From Aquimixticola soesokkakensis (GTDB lineage: Bacteria > Pseudomonadota > Alphaproteobacteria > Rhodobacterales > Rhodobacteraceae), in NCBI RefSeq assembly GCF_900172375.1, contig NZ_FWFS01000007.1:124001-188000 (forward strand): a stretch of 64,000 nucleotides of DNA, read 5' to 3'. Position 1 is the stretch's first letter; every line of letters starts with the position of its first letter. This document shows positions 40,415-49,123 of the stretch, piece after piece. Both the position numbers and the translations under genes were made by a program. Under the pieces are notes generated by a model. That model made no database searches and was not told the DNA's origin. It saw only the letters and a program-made list of their open reading frames with translations.

Positions 40415-41326
40415 ATGACGACGCGCGTTTCCCCTTCTGCTTCACGCCCTGTTGCGGGCATTCTTTGGATGCTTGCGACCGGATTTTGTCTGGTCACTGT
40501 AAACGTCCTGGTCAAATTTGTCGGTGAAGGGTTGCCGCCATTTGAATCAGCATTCTTGCGCTTTGTTTTGGGGCTGGTGTTCCTGATCCCCGCCATTCCG
40601 GCCATCCGCGCGGTCCGTTTCACGCGCCGGCTGACGGGCCTGTTTGTGCTGCGCGCAGTGGCGCATGCGATTGGCGTGTGCTTTTGGTTTTTTTCGATGA
40701 CGCGCATCCCGCTGGGCGATGTCACGGCGATGAACTTCATGAATCCGGTCTATGTCACCTTGGGGGCGGCGCTGTTTTTCGGTGAGAAATTGGGGCTGTA
40801 CCGCGCCAGCGCGCTTTTTGTCGCTTTTCTGGGCGGCTTGGTGATTTTGCGCCCCGGTTTTCGGGAAATCGACGCGGGCCATGTGGCGATGATCTTTACC
40901 GCGATCTTTTTTGCCATCGGCTATCTGACCGCCAACCGTCTGTCCAAAGAGGTGCCCGCGTCGGTTGTCGTGGCGATGATGTCGCTGATTGTGCCGATCT
41001 GTCTGGCACCGCTGGCACTGGCGCATTGGGTCACCCCAAGCCTGCCCCAAATCGGCTTGCTGTTTGCGACGGCGTTTTTTGCGACCATCGCCCATTATTG
41101 CATGACCCGCGCTTTTGCCGTGGCACCCATGGCTGTGGTGCAGCCGGTGACGTTTTTGCAACTCGTTTGGGCAATGCTGTTTGGTGTGGTGTTGTTTGGC
41201 GAAGCGCTTGACCCGTTCGTTTTGCTGGGCGGCGCGCTGATCCTTGGGTCGGTGAGCTTTATCACCCTGCGCGAGGCCCGTTTGAAACGCGGTCGCACGC
41301 CAAGTCCCGAGCAAACCAAACTCTAG
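40415..41326 (+). CDS. DMT family transporter (EamA)
   Basis: A 303-aa membrane protein with ten predicted helices in two EamA repeats: repeat 1 about residues 15-140 (MLATGFCLVTVNVLVKFVGE; AMNFMNPVYVTLGAALFFGE) and repeat 2 about 155-290 (VAMIFTAIFFAIGYLTANRL; QPVTFLQLVWAMLFGVVLFG). Such carriers export or import metabolites; the substrate cannot be told. ATG 40415 is used, though the ribosome binding site is weak; a TTG at 40379 is in frame. Confidence 0.9.
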   Translation: MTTRVSPSASRPVAGILWMLATGFCLVTVNVLVKFVGEGLPPFESAFLRFVLGLVFLIPAIPAIRAVRFTRRLTGLFVLRAVAHAIGVCFWFFSMTRIPLGDVTAMNFMNPVYVTLGAALFFGEKLGLYRASALFVAFLGGLVILRPGFREIDAGHVAMIFTAIFFAIGYLTANRLSKEVPASVVVAMMSLIVPICLAPLALAHWVTPSLPQIGLLFATAFFATIAHYCMTRAFAVAPMAVVQPVTFLQLVWAMLFGVVLFGEALDPFVLLGGALILGSVSFITLREARLKRGRTPSPEQTKL

Positions 41327-41336
41327 GCATTCCAAA

Positions 41337-41351
41337 TTTGCATTTTGCAAA
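41337..41351. promoter_or_regulatory. TTTGCA-TTT-TGCAAA palindrome, PccR-like site
   Basis: TTTGCA (41337-41342), TTT, TGCAAA (41346-41351), containing the 8-mer TTTGCAAA at 41344-41351. The layout equals TTCGCA-TTT-TGCGAA at 27755-27769. It lies just after the DMT gene and about 210 bp before the nuclease gene. The spacer 41327-41559 holds no gene that I can see. Confidence 0.45.
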
Positions 41352-41559
41352 AATGTTGTCATTCTGCAGGTTGGTTAACGCCAAAGGGTGGACTTTTTCG
41401 CCCAATACGCGATGGGGAGTGACCTGTAAGGCCGCGCGAGAACGGCGCAATTTCGGGCTCTGCGCGGGCGGGCTCCGCCTGTCAGGGGGAGAGCGGAAAT
41501 TTACCGACTTCTTGCGGAGCAGCTTGCGTTTATCACGCGAAACGGCCACTTATGGCGGC

Positions 41560-42264
41560 GTGAGGTTGGGAAAAATACCATATGTTGCGCCGGTTATGCT
41601 GGCTGTCGGGGTGCTTGTTGCGTCTGTCAGCGGCGTGATGACGGCGGCCGAAGCCCAGGCGGGGCGCGTCCTGCGGGGCGCTGTGCGGGTCGTGGATGGT
41701 GACACGCTGGATGTGGGCGGCACGCGGGTGCGCCTGCATGGGGTGGATGCACCGGAATTGTCGCAAACGTGCAAGGATGCCGGAGGCGTGACTTGGGCCT
41801 GTGGCGCGTGGTCGCGCGACCAACTTGCCGATCTGACCCCCAACCGTGTGCGATGTTCCGAGACCGATGTGGATCGCTACGGGCGGGTAGTGGCGCGCTG
41901 TTTCGTCGGAAATAACGATGTGAATGCGATGATGGTGACGCGTGGCGCAGCGCGGGCCTATGCAAAATATTCCGCCGATTACCTCGGCGCCGAGGCACAG
42001 GCCCGCGCAGCGCAGCGTGGCATCTGGCAGGGGGACAATGCCGCGCCCGCGCAGTATCGCGCCGAGCAGAAAACGCCCGTTGTGGCGCAGACCCCGCCCC
42101 AGGACTGCGCCATCAAGGGCAATATTTCGGCCAACGGCAAGCTTTACCACATGCCCGGAACGCGCTGGTATGAGGGCACAACCATCACCCTGTCGCGCGG
42201 CGAACATTGGTTTTGTTCGGAGGCGCAGGCGGTTGCCGCCGGATGGCGGCGTGCCAAAGGCTAG
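41560..42264 (+). CDS. Exported thermonuclease-like (SNase family) nuclease
   Basis: A ~234-aa secreted or periplasmic nuclease. A signal peptide (hydrophobic VMLAVGVLVASVSGVM, then AEAQA) precedes the SNc domain: VVDGDTLDVGGTRVRLHGVD and APELSQTC, then TDVDRYGRVVARC (D-R-Y-G-R active-site region) and GAARAYAKYSADYLGAEAQA. The C-terminal ~55 residues (CAIKGNISANGKLYHMPGTR, WFCSEAQAVAAGWRRAKG) are a common extra module in this group. GTG 41560 gives a charged n-region; ATG 41596 is the alternative, and neither has a good ribosome binding site. It converges on pccR with a 3-bp gap. Confidence 0.85.
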   Translation: MRLGKIPYVAPVMLAVGVLVASVSGVMTAAEAQAGRVLRGAVRVVDGDTLDVGGTRVRLHGVDAPELSQTCKDAGGVTWACGAWSRDQLADLTPNRVRCSETDVDRYGRVVARCFVGNNDVNAMMVTRGAARAYAKYSADYLGAEAQARAAQRGIWQGDNAAPAQYRAEQKTPVVAQTPPQDCAIKGNISANGKLYHMPGTRWYEGTTITLSRGEHWFCSEAQAVAAGWRRAKG

Positions 42265-42267
42265 GCC

Positions 42268-43665
42268 TCAGTTGATACTGTAGGGAAGCACCCCGCGCGC
42301 ATTTGCATCAATCGTCAACCGGCTTTCGAGCGGCGGTACGGAGCGCTGATGGCAGTCACGGCGTTCGCAAATCCGACAGGAAATTCCGATGGGTTCAAAG
42401 GCTGATGGCTTGGTGACATCAAGGTCATCGGCATAGACCAGATCGGCGGCATGTTGCACATCGCACCCCAAAGCGATGGCATAGCGGCGCACCGGCGCAT
42501 GAAAGGCCCCGCCGGATTTGGAAATATCGCGCGCGACCGACAGATAGCGGACCCCGTCAGGCGTTTCGGCCAGCTGGCGCAGAAAACGCCCCGGCGTCTC
42601 GAAAGCCTGGTGCACGTTCCACAGCGGACAGGCCCCGCCAAAGCGCGCAAATTGCAGCCGCGTGGCCGAGTGGCGTTTGGTGATGGTTCCGGCCTGATCG
42701 ACGCGCACGAAAAAGAACGGAATGCCCTTCGCGGTCGGGCGCTGCAGGGTCGACAGCCGGTGTGCGATCTGTTCGATCGACGCGCCAAAACGTTCGGCCA
42801 GCTGTTCCAGATCGTGGCGGCAGTCTTGAGCGGCAGCAAGGAAGGTCTTGTAGGGCAAAAGGGCGGCACCGGCGAAATAATTGGCCAGACCGATGCGGGC
42901 AATATCGCGGGCCTCGCTGGTCTGGAAGCGCCCCAGATCCAGCGTGGCCTCCAGCAGGGGAGCTTGGGTCAAAAGAGCGACCTGATGGAGCAATTGAAAG
43001 CGCTGCGTGGCGCTGGTGGCGCGGCTGGAAATTTGCAATTCGCGGGCTTTGGCATCGTAGTGTCGCAACGCCTGTGTTGTCGTGGTCAGGGCAATGCCGC
43101 GCTGCGCAAGCGCGGCATGCGCGGCCTCGAGAACATCGCGCGGCGTGCCGTTGGGTTCGGCAAACTGTTCTGCGGCGCGATCCACCGCGTCGATGTAATT
43201 GTCGCAATAATGGAAGAAATCGCGCACCTCTTCCCAAGGTGAGGCGCGGGTGGGCATGTCCTGGCCGCCGAGCGCTTCGTCGAGGGAGGCAAGGCGCTCG
43301 GAGGTCTGTTTGTAGGCGCGGTGCAGTTCAAGAAAGGCGCGTGCGAGGGCGGGTGCGTTCGAGGCGGCAAGGCGCAGGTCGGCCACGGGCGGCGCGGCGT
43401 CCGGAAAAACGGGGTCCGCCAGCGCTTCGCGCATGTCCGACACCATCCGTTCGGCGTCGCCGGTGTTTAACTCTGTGACATCAAAGCCGAATTCCTGCGC
43501 CAGTGCCAGGACCACCCCTGTCGAGACGGGGCGGTTGTTGTTTTCCATCTGGTTGAGATAGGGCAAGGATACCCCCAGCTTGGCGGCAAAGGCGCGCTGG
43601 GTCAGGCCCAGTCGTGTGCGGGTCTCGCGCAGTTTTGCGCCAGCGTAGAGTTTTTGTTGGGCCAT
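42268..43665 (-). CDS. pccR: Short-chain fatty acyl-CoA regulator PccR (ScfR family)
   Basis: A 465-aa regulator. An XRE HTH lies at about residues 8-65 (AGAKLRETRTRLGLTQRAFA, SLPYLNQMENNNRPVST). An ImmA/IrrE-like (DUF955) region follows (~150-300), and the DUF2083 domain has KGIPFFFVRVDQAGTITKRH and FARFGGACPLWNVHQAFETP. A C-terminal cysteine cluster reads SCRICERRDCHQRS. This is the ScfR architecture; in Rhodobacter sphaeroides PccR activates propionyl-CoA carboxylase genes. Here it lies 1.7 kb from pccB and has TTTGCAAA-type motifs at its own promoter, consistent with the same role and autoregulation. Confidence 0.88.
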   Translation of the reverse strand: MAQQKLYAGAKLRETRTRLGLTQRAFAAKLGVSLPYLNQMENNNRPVSTGVVLALAQEFGFDVTELNTGDAERMVSDMREALADPVFPDAAPPVADLRLAASNAPALARAFLELHRAYKQTSERLASLDEALGGQDMPTRASPWEEVRDFFHYCDNYIDAVDRAAEQFAEPNGTPRDVLEAAHAALAQRGIALTTTTQALRHYDAKARELQISSRATSATQRFQLLHQVALLTQAPLLEATLDLGRFQTSEARDIARIGLANYFAGAALLPYKTFLAAAQDCRHDLEQLAERFGASIEQIAHRLSTLQRPTAKGIPFFFVRVDQAGTITKRHSATRLQFARFGGACPLWNVHQAFETPGRFLRQLAETPDGVRYLSVARDISKSGGAFHAPVRRYAIALGCDVQHAADLVYADDLDVTKPSAFEPIGISCRICERRDCHQRSVPPLESRLTIDANARGVLPYSIN

Positions 43666-43676
43666 CGGGGCGCTCG

Positions 43677-43714
43677 TTTGCAGTTTTGCGTTCTGCCTAC
43701 GCTACATTTGCAAA
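43677..43714. promoter_or_regulatory. TTTGCAAA-type sites upstream of pccR
   Basis: TTTGCAG-TTTTGCG (43677-43690) starts 12 bp upstream of the pccR start and a perfect TTTGCAAA palindrome is at 43707-43714. They resemble the 8-mer bound by PccR in Rhodobacter and suggest autoregulation (inference). Confidence 0.5.
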
Positions 43715-43791
43715 GTTGCCAGAGCAAGCCATCAGAGCAAGCCGCCAAATTGAAATCGCCAAAGCAAAGTCGTTGCGCGGCGCTGTCGGTG

Positions 43792-45015
43792 TCAGCGCAG
43801 TCCGAGGACTTTCTCGCGGCGCATCACCCAGAACACGCAGAGGATGCCAGAGCCCTGAACGATGATCATGATGTAAAGCAGCGGAAATGCACCGCTTTCG
43901 ATCGACAGCATCGAGCCTGCCAGCCCGGCCAAAACCGCGCCAGCCGCGATCATGATCGCGCCGCTCAATCCCGATGCCGTGCCTGCCATTTCAGGACGCA
44001 CAGAAAGCGCGCCGACGGTTGAGTTGGGGATCTGCATCCCGTTGCCAAGGCCAAGGGGGATCAGCAGCCCGAAGAACCACAGCGGTGTTTCGATGTGCAG
44101 CAAAAAGATCCCCAAAGCCGCGATCAGGCCGGAAATTGACACGATGCCGCCGATCAGGATCATGCGGTTGATGCCGACGCGCGCCGATAGGCGGCCTGAC
44201 ATGTAATTGCCGATGACATAGCCGATGGCGGGTGCCCCAAGGTGGATGCCAAGCGCGCCTTGGTCGAGGTCAAGCAGCGTGCCGCCGACAAAGGGCGCGC
44301 CCCCCAAGAAGGCGAAATACCCGCCCGAGGCAAAGCCCGAGCACAGGGCATATCCCCAAAACCGCTGCGATTTCAACAAGACAGGGTAGTTTGCGAAATG
44401 GGCAAGGATCGAGCCGCCCGTGCGCGGCGCGGTTTCGCCAAGGTCGCACCACGCGAGGACGGACACCACTGCCGCGCAGCCCAGCAGCGCCCAGAAAATC
44501 GCCTGCCACCCGAAAGCCGCGCCCAAAAGGCCGCCCACGGTCGGGCTGACCATCGGGATCAGCGCCATGGCCATCGTCACATAGGCCAGCATTTCTGCGG
44601 CACGCGGGCCTTGGGTGATGTCGCGCACGATGGCGCGGCTGAGCACCAGAGAGGTCACGATCGTGGCTTGCCCCGCGCGACAGAACAGGAAAAACTCCAC
44701 CGAAGGCGCGTAGATCGCGGCAACGGTGAAGAACATGAAAATCGCCAGCCCCCACAGAACCAGCGGACGGCGCCCGTAGCGGTCGCTGGTCGGGCCGATA
44801 AACAGCTGCATCACCGCATTCACCCCCATGAACATTGGCACGGCGAGCTGCATCACCGCATAGCTCGTGCCGAAATACTCGGCCATCTGGGGCAGGGCGG
44901 GCAGGAAAATATTCATCGCCATCGCCTGTAGGCCCATCATCAGCACCAATGTGCTGAGATGTGGGGCAGTCTGGCGGTTCAGATAGCGCGCAGGGGCGTG
45001 TGGGGTGAAGCTCAC
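43792..45015 (-). CDS. MFS multidrug efflux transporter, Bcr/CflA family
   Basis: A ~407-aa drug:H+ antiporter with 12 predicted helices. The Bcr/CflA signature is seen in MNIFLPALPQMAEYFGTSYA, then the motif A region GPTSDRYGRRPLVLWGLAIF and the helix-5 motif C-like MALIPMVSPTVGGLLGAAFG. The start is uncertain: GTG 45015 gives the family-typical N-terminus (VSFTPHAPARYLNRQ); ATG 45057 and TTG 45081 are longer alternatives. It lies between pccR and pccB but has no obvious metabolic link to them. Confidence 0.85.
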   Translation of the reverse strand: MSFTPHAPARYLNRQTAPHLSTLVLMMGLQAMAMNIFLPALPQMAEYFGTSYAVMQLAVPMFMGVNAVMQLFIGPTSDRYGRRPLVLWGLAIFMFFTVAAIYAPSVEFFLFCRAGQATIVTSLVLSRAIVRDITQGPRAAEMLAYVTMAMALIPMVSPTVGGLLGAAFGWQAIFWALLGCAAVVSVLAWCDLGETAPRTGGSILAHFANYPVLLKSQRFWGYALCSGFASGGYFAFLGGAPFVGGTLLDLDQGALGIHLGAPAIGYVIGNYMSGRLSARVGINRMILIGGIVSISGLIAALGIFLLHIETPLWFFGLLIPLGLGNGMQIPNSTVGALSVRPEMAGTASGLSGAIMIAAGAVLAGLAGSMLSIESGAFPLLYIMIIVQGSGILCVFWVMRREKVLGLR

Positions 45016-45290
45016 GGGGTTCGATCTGTGACAGGGGCATATAAGTTTGACTGGCATAGCCTGCGCAGGCGCGTCGGGCAAGCCTTGCCTCTGTGTCGAG
45101 CGGCGACGAATTCTGGCTTGGGTGTGTGGAGCACGGGGGAGGCCGCGACGAAAGAAGGGGGCATGGCGGACGGCCTATTTTTTGGGCCCGCGCGGCATCG
45201 GGAGGTGAGGCGGGCACCGGACTGTCGGCGTGCGCTGCGTATATCTGTTATTTTTCAGCGCGTTGTCTGGGATAATATTCAATTATTCAG

Positions 45291-45323
45291 TTTGCAATTG
45301 CATTGAAGTAACTGATTTGCAAA
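45291..45323. promoter_or_regulatory. TTTGCAAA-type sites upstream of pccB
   Basis: TTTGCAAT at 45291-45298, followed at once by TGCA, and a perfect TTTGCAAA at 45316-45323, about 83-115 bp before the pccB start. They fit PccR binding sites although the spacing differs from a strict 8-N4-8 arrangement. The 390-bp gap 45016-45405 holds these sites, an AT-rich promoter-like stretch near 45240-45300 and no gene that I can support. Confidence 0.55.
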
Positions 45324-45405
45324 TACACTAGAAACTTCTGTGTGTTTTTCTGCAGTGCAGATAAGTTGATCCCAAGCACCGACGCAAGCACTGAGGGGAT
45401 CGAGC

Positions 45406-46938
45406 GTGAAAGACATCAATGCAGAACTTTTGGCGCGCCGCGATGAGGCTCGTCTCGGGGGCGGGCAAAAGCGCATCGACGCGCAGCACGCCAAGGGCAA
45501 GCTGACCGCGCGCGAGCGGATCGACCTGCTGCTGGATGACGACAGTTTCGAAGAATTCGACATGTTCGTGGCCCATCGCTGCACGGATTTCGGTATGGAA
45601 AAATCCCGCCCCGCAGGCGATGGCGTGGTCACGGGCTGGGGCACGATCAACGGGCGCATGGTGTATGTGTTCAGCCAGGATTTCACCGTGTTCGGCGGTT
45701 CCCTGTCCGAAACCCACGCGAAAAAGATTTGCAAGATCATGGACATGGCGATGCAAAACGGTGCGCCGGTGATCGGGCTGAACGACTCGGGCGGTGCGCG
45801 CATCCAGGAGGGCGTTGCCTCGCTTGCAGGCTATGCCGAAGTGTTCCAGCGCAATGTGATGGCAAGCGGCGTCGTGCCGCAGATTTCCGTCATCATGGGG
45901 CCCTGTGCGGGCGGCGCGGTCTATAGCCCTGCGATGACCGACTTTATTTTCATGGTCAAAGACACCTCCTACATGTTTGTCACCGGCCCTGACGTGGTGA
46001 AAACCGTGACCAACGAAGTGGTGAGCGCCGAGGAACTGGGCGGCGCCTCTACCCACACGCGCAAATCGTCGGTCGCGGATGGCGCCTTTGAAAACGACAT
46101 CGAGGCCCTGACCGAAGTGCGCCGCTTGGTCGATTTCCTGCCGCTCAACAATCGCGAAAAGCCGCCTGTGCGCCCGTTTTTCGACGATGTGGGACGGATC
46201 GAGGAAAGCCTTGATACGCTGATACCCGACAATGCCAACACGCCTTACGACATGAAAGAGCTGATCGTGAAGCTTGCTGACGAGGGCGATTTCTATGAAA
46301 TTCAGGCAGAGTTCGCCAAGAACATCCTGACCGGCTTCCTGCGCCTCGAGGGGCAAACGGTGGGCGTGGTTGCCAATCAGCCGATGGTTCTGGCGGGGTG
46401 TCTTGACATCGACAGTTCGCGCAAGGCCGCGCGGTTCGTGCGCTTTTGCGATGCTTTCGAGATCCCGATCCTGACCTTGGTCGACGTGCCGGGCTTTCTG
46501 CCGGGGACGGGGCAGGAATATGGTGGTGTGATCAAACACGGGGCAAAACTTCTGTTTGCCTATGGTGAAGCGACGGTGCCCAAGGTGACCGTGATCACGC
46601 GCAAAGCCTATGGCGGGGCCTATGACGTGATGGCGTCCAAGCATCTGCGCGGCGATTTCAACTACGCGTGGCCGACGGCGGAAATCGCCGTGATGGGCGC
46701 CAAGGGCGCGACCGAGATCATTCACCGCGCCGACCTCAAGGACGCTGAAAAAATCGCCCAGCACACCGCCGACTATGAGGATCGTTTTGCCAACCCGTTC
46801 GTAGCGGCTGAAAAGGGCTTTATCGACGAGGTGATCCAGCCGCGCTCCACGCGGCGCCGCGTTGCGCGCGCCTTTGCCTCCCTTAGGGGCAAGAGCCTTC
46901 AGAACCCGTGGAAAAAGCACGACAATATTCCGTTGTAA
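45406..46938 (+). CDS. pccB: Propionyl-CoA carboxylase beta subunit
   Basis: A 510-aa carboxyltransferase that moves CO2 from carboxybiotin to propionyl-CoA, forming (S)-methylmalonyl-CoA. Family landmarks are [40 protein letters not shown], the CoA-binding [20 protein letters not shown], and the C-terminal [20 protein letters not shown] and [20 protein letters not shown]. The start is GTG 45406 with GAGGGGA at 45393-45398. It works with PccA (49124) in the cytoplasm. PccR-type sites lie upstream. It heads a run of small genes leading to pccA and mcm. Confidence 0.95.
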   Translation: MKDINAELLARRDEARLGGGQKRIDAQHAKGKLTARERIDLLLDDDSFEEFDMFVAHRCTDFGMEKSRPAGDGVVTGWGTINGRMVYVFSQDFTVFGGSLSETHAKKICKIMDMAMQNGAPVIGLNDSGGARIQEGVASLAGYAEVFQRNVMASGVVPQISVIMGPCAGGAVYSPAMTDFIFMVKDTSYMFVTGPDVVKTVTNEVVSAEELGGASTHTRKSSVADGAFENDIEALTEVRRLVDFLPLNNREKPPVRPFFDDVGRIEESLDTLIPDNANTPYDMKELIVKLADEGDFYEIQAEFAKNILTGFLRLEGQTVGVVANQPMVLAGCLDIDSSRKAARFVRFCDAFEIPILTLVDVPGFLPGTGQEYGGVIKHGAKLLFAYGEATVPKVTVITRKAYGGAYDVMASKHLRGDFNYAWPTAEIAVMGAKGATEIIHRADLKDAEKIAQHTADYEDRFANPFVAAEKGFIDEVIQPRSTRRRVARAFASLRGKSLQNPWKKHDNIPL

Positions 46939-46948
46939 GGAGGATCTG

Positions 46949-47308
46949 ATGCGCAAGGCAGGCTGGCATATGCGGTGCGATGACGCGGGGGTTTTGACCC
47001 TGTCGCGCAGCCTGCCTGCGCGCTTTGACTTTGCTGCGCAGGCCGAATTTCCGCTGTTGCGGCGCGGGCGGCTGGCGCATCTGATCCGTCAGGATATGTG
47101 GCGTGCCTTGCAGCATTTGCGCGGCTTTTCTCCCGTGGTTGAACTGCGCAAAGGCAGTGGCGCGCAGGAGGGCATGCTTATCGTGCGGGCAGGGGGGGCT
47201 GTTGCGGGTCAATTCCCGCGCGCTTTGGCACAAGACACCGTGCAAACCCTGCTTGGGGATGCGAAAAAGCGTGCCCGTTGGCTGGCCCATGCTAGGCTCG
47301 AGCCATGA
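46949..47308 (+). CDS. Hypothetical protein between pccB and pccA
   Basis: A 119-aa basic protein that I do not recognise: MRKAGWHMRCDDAGVLTLSR, then a mixed alpha/beta body ending in an Arg-rich helix KKRARWLAHARLEP. There is no signal peptide or membrane segment. A perfect AAGGAGG site (46937-46943) precedes the ATG, 10 bp after pccB, and the stop overlaps the next ATG by 4 bp (ATGA at 47305-47308), so it belongs to the pccB operon. Confidence 0.7.
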   Translation: MRKAGWHMRCDDAGVLTLSRSLPARFDFAAQAEFPLLRRGRLAHLIRQDMWRALQHLRGFSPVVELRKGSGAQEGMLIVRAGGAVAGQFPRALAQDTVQTLLGDAKKRARWLAHARLEP

Positions 47309-47736
47309 TCACACAGCAGTCTCACACCCCGCTTTCGCTTGATGCCTTTGAGGCCGTTTCGCCGCTCACACCTGTCGCTGACGGGCTTGTGCCTGACGAT
47401 GTTGCCTTTGCGGTGCCCTCAGGCCAACCCCTGACCTTTTACGAGGTGATAACAGATGCCCCCGCGATGGGGCTTGTGTATCGCTACCGCTTCATCGCGC
47501 CGCAATTGCGCGCGCTGTTGATGACCCATTCCTATGAGGCGCTGGAGGCCGATCTGGCGCATCTGTGTCGCAGCTATGCCTTGCCCCGCCTGTCCAATGT
47601 CGGCCCGCGCCCCAGCCAGCTGATCATTTCTCTGAGCGAAGCCGAAACCCCCTTTGGCGAGGCGAATCCCAACATCGAGCAGGTGTTCGAGGCCTATTCC
47701 ATCGACGGTGACACCTGCGTTTGGGAGCCGTTTTGA
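47305..47736 (+). CDS. Uncharacterised protein, DUF6497-like
   Basis: A 143-aa protein with the run GLVPDDVAFAVPSGQPLTFY, then VYRYRFIAPQLRALLMTHSY and RLSNVGPRPSQLIISLSEAE. It resembles the DUF6497 family of Rhodobacterales (from memory, moderate certainty), in which some members carry a wrong acetolactate synthase label. There is no signal peptide here. It overlaps both neighbours at stop/start codons, indicating translational coupling within the pccB operon. Confidence 0.65.
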   Translation: MITQQSHTPLSLDAFEAVSPLTPVADGLVPDDVAFAVPSGQPLTFYEVITDAPAMGLVYRYRFIAPQLRALLMTHSYEALEADLAHLCRSYALPRLSNVGPRPSQLIISLSEAETPFGEANPNIEQVFEAYSIDGDTCVWEPF

Positions 47737-48140
47737 TGCCTGCTGCGCAGTTTCACCTCTTTGCCCAGGGACCGCGCCCCGTTGCGCCGTTTTCCCATGC
47801 GGTTGAAAGCGACGGCTGGGTGCTGTTGACGGGGCAAATGCCGACCGACCCCGATGCCCCCGATGCGCCGTTGCCGGACGGGATCGCGGCGCAAACCGCG
47901 CGGGTGATGGACAATCTTGCACTGATTTTGGGGCAATTGGGCCTCGATCTGTCGCATGTTGTGCAATGTCGGGCCTATTTGACGGCATTCGAGCGCGATT
48001 ACCCAGTGTTCAACGACACCTACAAGAGCTATTTCCCCTCCGATAGACTGCCCGCCCGCACCACGATCGGTGTGACGGCGCTGGCCGTTGGCGCGCTGGT
48101 CGAGATCGACTGCGTGGCCCGCAGACCGGAGGACATTTGA
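47736..48140 (+). CDS. RidA/YjgF family protein
   Basis: A 134-aa protein of the RidA superfamily: APFSHAVESDGWVLLTGQMP (N-terminal strand and Gly-Gln), QTARVMDNLALILGQLGLDL, VVQCRAYLT and PARTTIGVTALAVGALVEID. In archetypal RidA the R-x-T region deaminates reactive 2-aminoacrylate; here PARTTIG keeps that Arg. The ATG overlaps the previous stop (TGATG). Its presence among propionate genes may reflect detoxification of reactive intermediates, but that is speculation. Confidence 0.85.
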   Translation: MPAAQFHLFAQGPRPVAPFSHAVESDGWVLLTGQMPTDPDAPDAPLPDGIAAQTARVMDNLALILGQLGLDLSHVVQCRAYLTAFERDYPVFNDTYKSYFPSDRLPARTTIGVTALAVGALVEIDCVARRPEDI

Positions 48141-48562
48141 TGGCTCGCGACTACATGACAAAACACAAGGGATTTCCGGGGCGTTTTGCCGGATCGGATT
48201 TCCAATTCGTTATCCGCCGTGCGAACGCCAAGGGCGTGACGCCGCTCAAACGGCTTGAGCGTTACGCGGATCGCAAGACTCTCGACAAGCGCGTGGATGC
48301 TGCGTTTCTGGCCGCGCTTTGGGAACATTTCGGCGCGGAGCCTTTCGAGCGGGGCAACCTTGACGCCGGTCGGATCAGCTGGCTGTTCGGGCGCGAAGTC
48401 GTGCCCGCAGAGGAGCCGTTCGATCCTGCCAATTACGAAGCATTGCTCAGAATCGACGTGGCCAAAGCCCAAGTCTCCTTTCCGGAAATCTTCGCAGAGG
48501 AAGAGCCCCTGGAAGAGGATGAGGACGATTGGCCGGACGCTGATGAGGAGGAGGATTGGTAG
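48140..48562 (+). CDS. Hypothetical protein with acidic C-terminus
   Basis: A 140-aa protein. The N-terminus is basic (MARDYMTKHKGFPGRFAGSD) and the middle is helical (DAAFLAALWEHFGAEPFERG). The last ~25 residues are almost all Glu/Asp (EEEPLEEDEDDWPDADEEED then W). I know no function. It is translationally coupled to the RidA-like gene (TGATG) and is the last gene of the tightly packed pccB run. Confidence 0.65.
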   Translation: MARDYMTKHKGFPGRFAGSDFQFVIRRANAKGVTPLKRLERYADRKTLDKRVDAAFLAALWEHFGAEPFERGNLDAGRISWLFGREVVPAEEPFDPANYEALLRIDVAKAQVSFPEIFAEEEPLEEDEDDWPDADEEEDW

Positions 48563-48779
48563 GCACTCGTGGATATGTCGCGCGCAGAATTTCGCTGTTT
48601 TGTTCGGCTGCCCTGTGGTCTTTTGTCCACACTGGCGCGCGGATCGGCGGAATTGCGTCTGCGCGGCTGTCTGCCTCGGCAATCTCTTGCCGCACGCACA
48701 TCAATTCACATTTTGCGGAACCCATTTGCTGCGGGCTGCGTTACGTCCTTAACAGCGATAAAACTCAAAGGATTATTCC

Positions 48780-48983
48780 ATGCGTAACAAGATCTGGATC
48801 GTCGGCGTCGTGGCCGCTCTTGGCCTCTCGGCTTGTGGTGACACCTTCGGCGAACAAGCCGTGCTGGGTGCTGCTGTTGGCGCAGGCTCTGCTGCTGCCG
48901 TTGGTGGCGATGTGGCAACCGGTGCCGTTGTTGGCGGCGCTGCCAACATCGCATACTGCCGCACCTACCCGTCGCGTTGCTGA
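48780..48983 (+). CDS. Small lipoprotein, glycine-zipper-like
   Basis: A 67-aa precursor, MRNKIWIVGVVAALGLSAC, whose lipobox LSAC makes C19 the lipidated residue. The mature part is Gly/Ala-rich (VLGAAVGAGSAAAVGGDVAT, GAVVGGAANI), a glycine-zipper-like stretch, ending YCRTYPSRC with two cysteines. Such small lipoproteins occur across Rhodobacterales; function unknown. It has its own leader (the 217-bp gap 48563-48779 has no gene) and a terminator after it, so it is a separate unit inside the pcc region. Confidence 0.75.
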   Translation: MRNKIWIVGVVAALGLSACGDTFGEQAVLGAAVGAGSAAAVGGDVATGAVVGGAANIAYCRTYPSRC

Positions 48984-49031
48984 TCGCGTAGCACGTCGCC
49001 CGTTTCAGGGCGGCTGGCATCTATAGATTTG

Positions 49032-49066
49032 AAGGCTCTCGTGCTTTGCGGCGCGGGGGCCTTTTT
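49032..49066 (+). terminator. Rho-independent terminator after the small lipoprotein gene
   Basis: AAGGCTCTCGTGC (49032-49044) pairs with GCGCGGGGGCCTT (49051-49063) over 13 positions including three G-U pairs, loop TTTGCG, followed by a T run. Confidence 0.65.
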
Positions 49067-49123
49067 CGTGTTTGCGCTCCGGCGGATGGCTCGGGGCACG
49101 AAAAAGGGAAGAGGGACGAAAAC

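Noticed and set aside
45328-46956. 542-codon open frame antisense to pccB
   Set aside because: No family resemblance; it is the complement of a conserved carboxyltransferase gene.
48563-48779. ScfR-type site near 48710-48728 before the lipoprotein gene
   Set aside because: TTTGCGGA and TTTGCTGC are degenerate and spaced by five bases; too weak to call.
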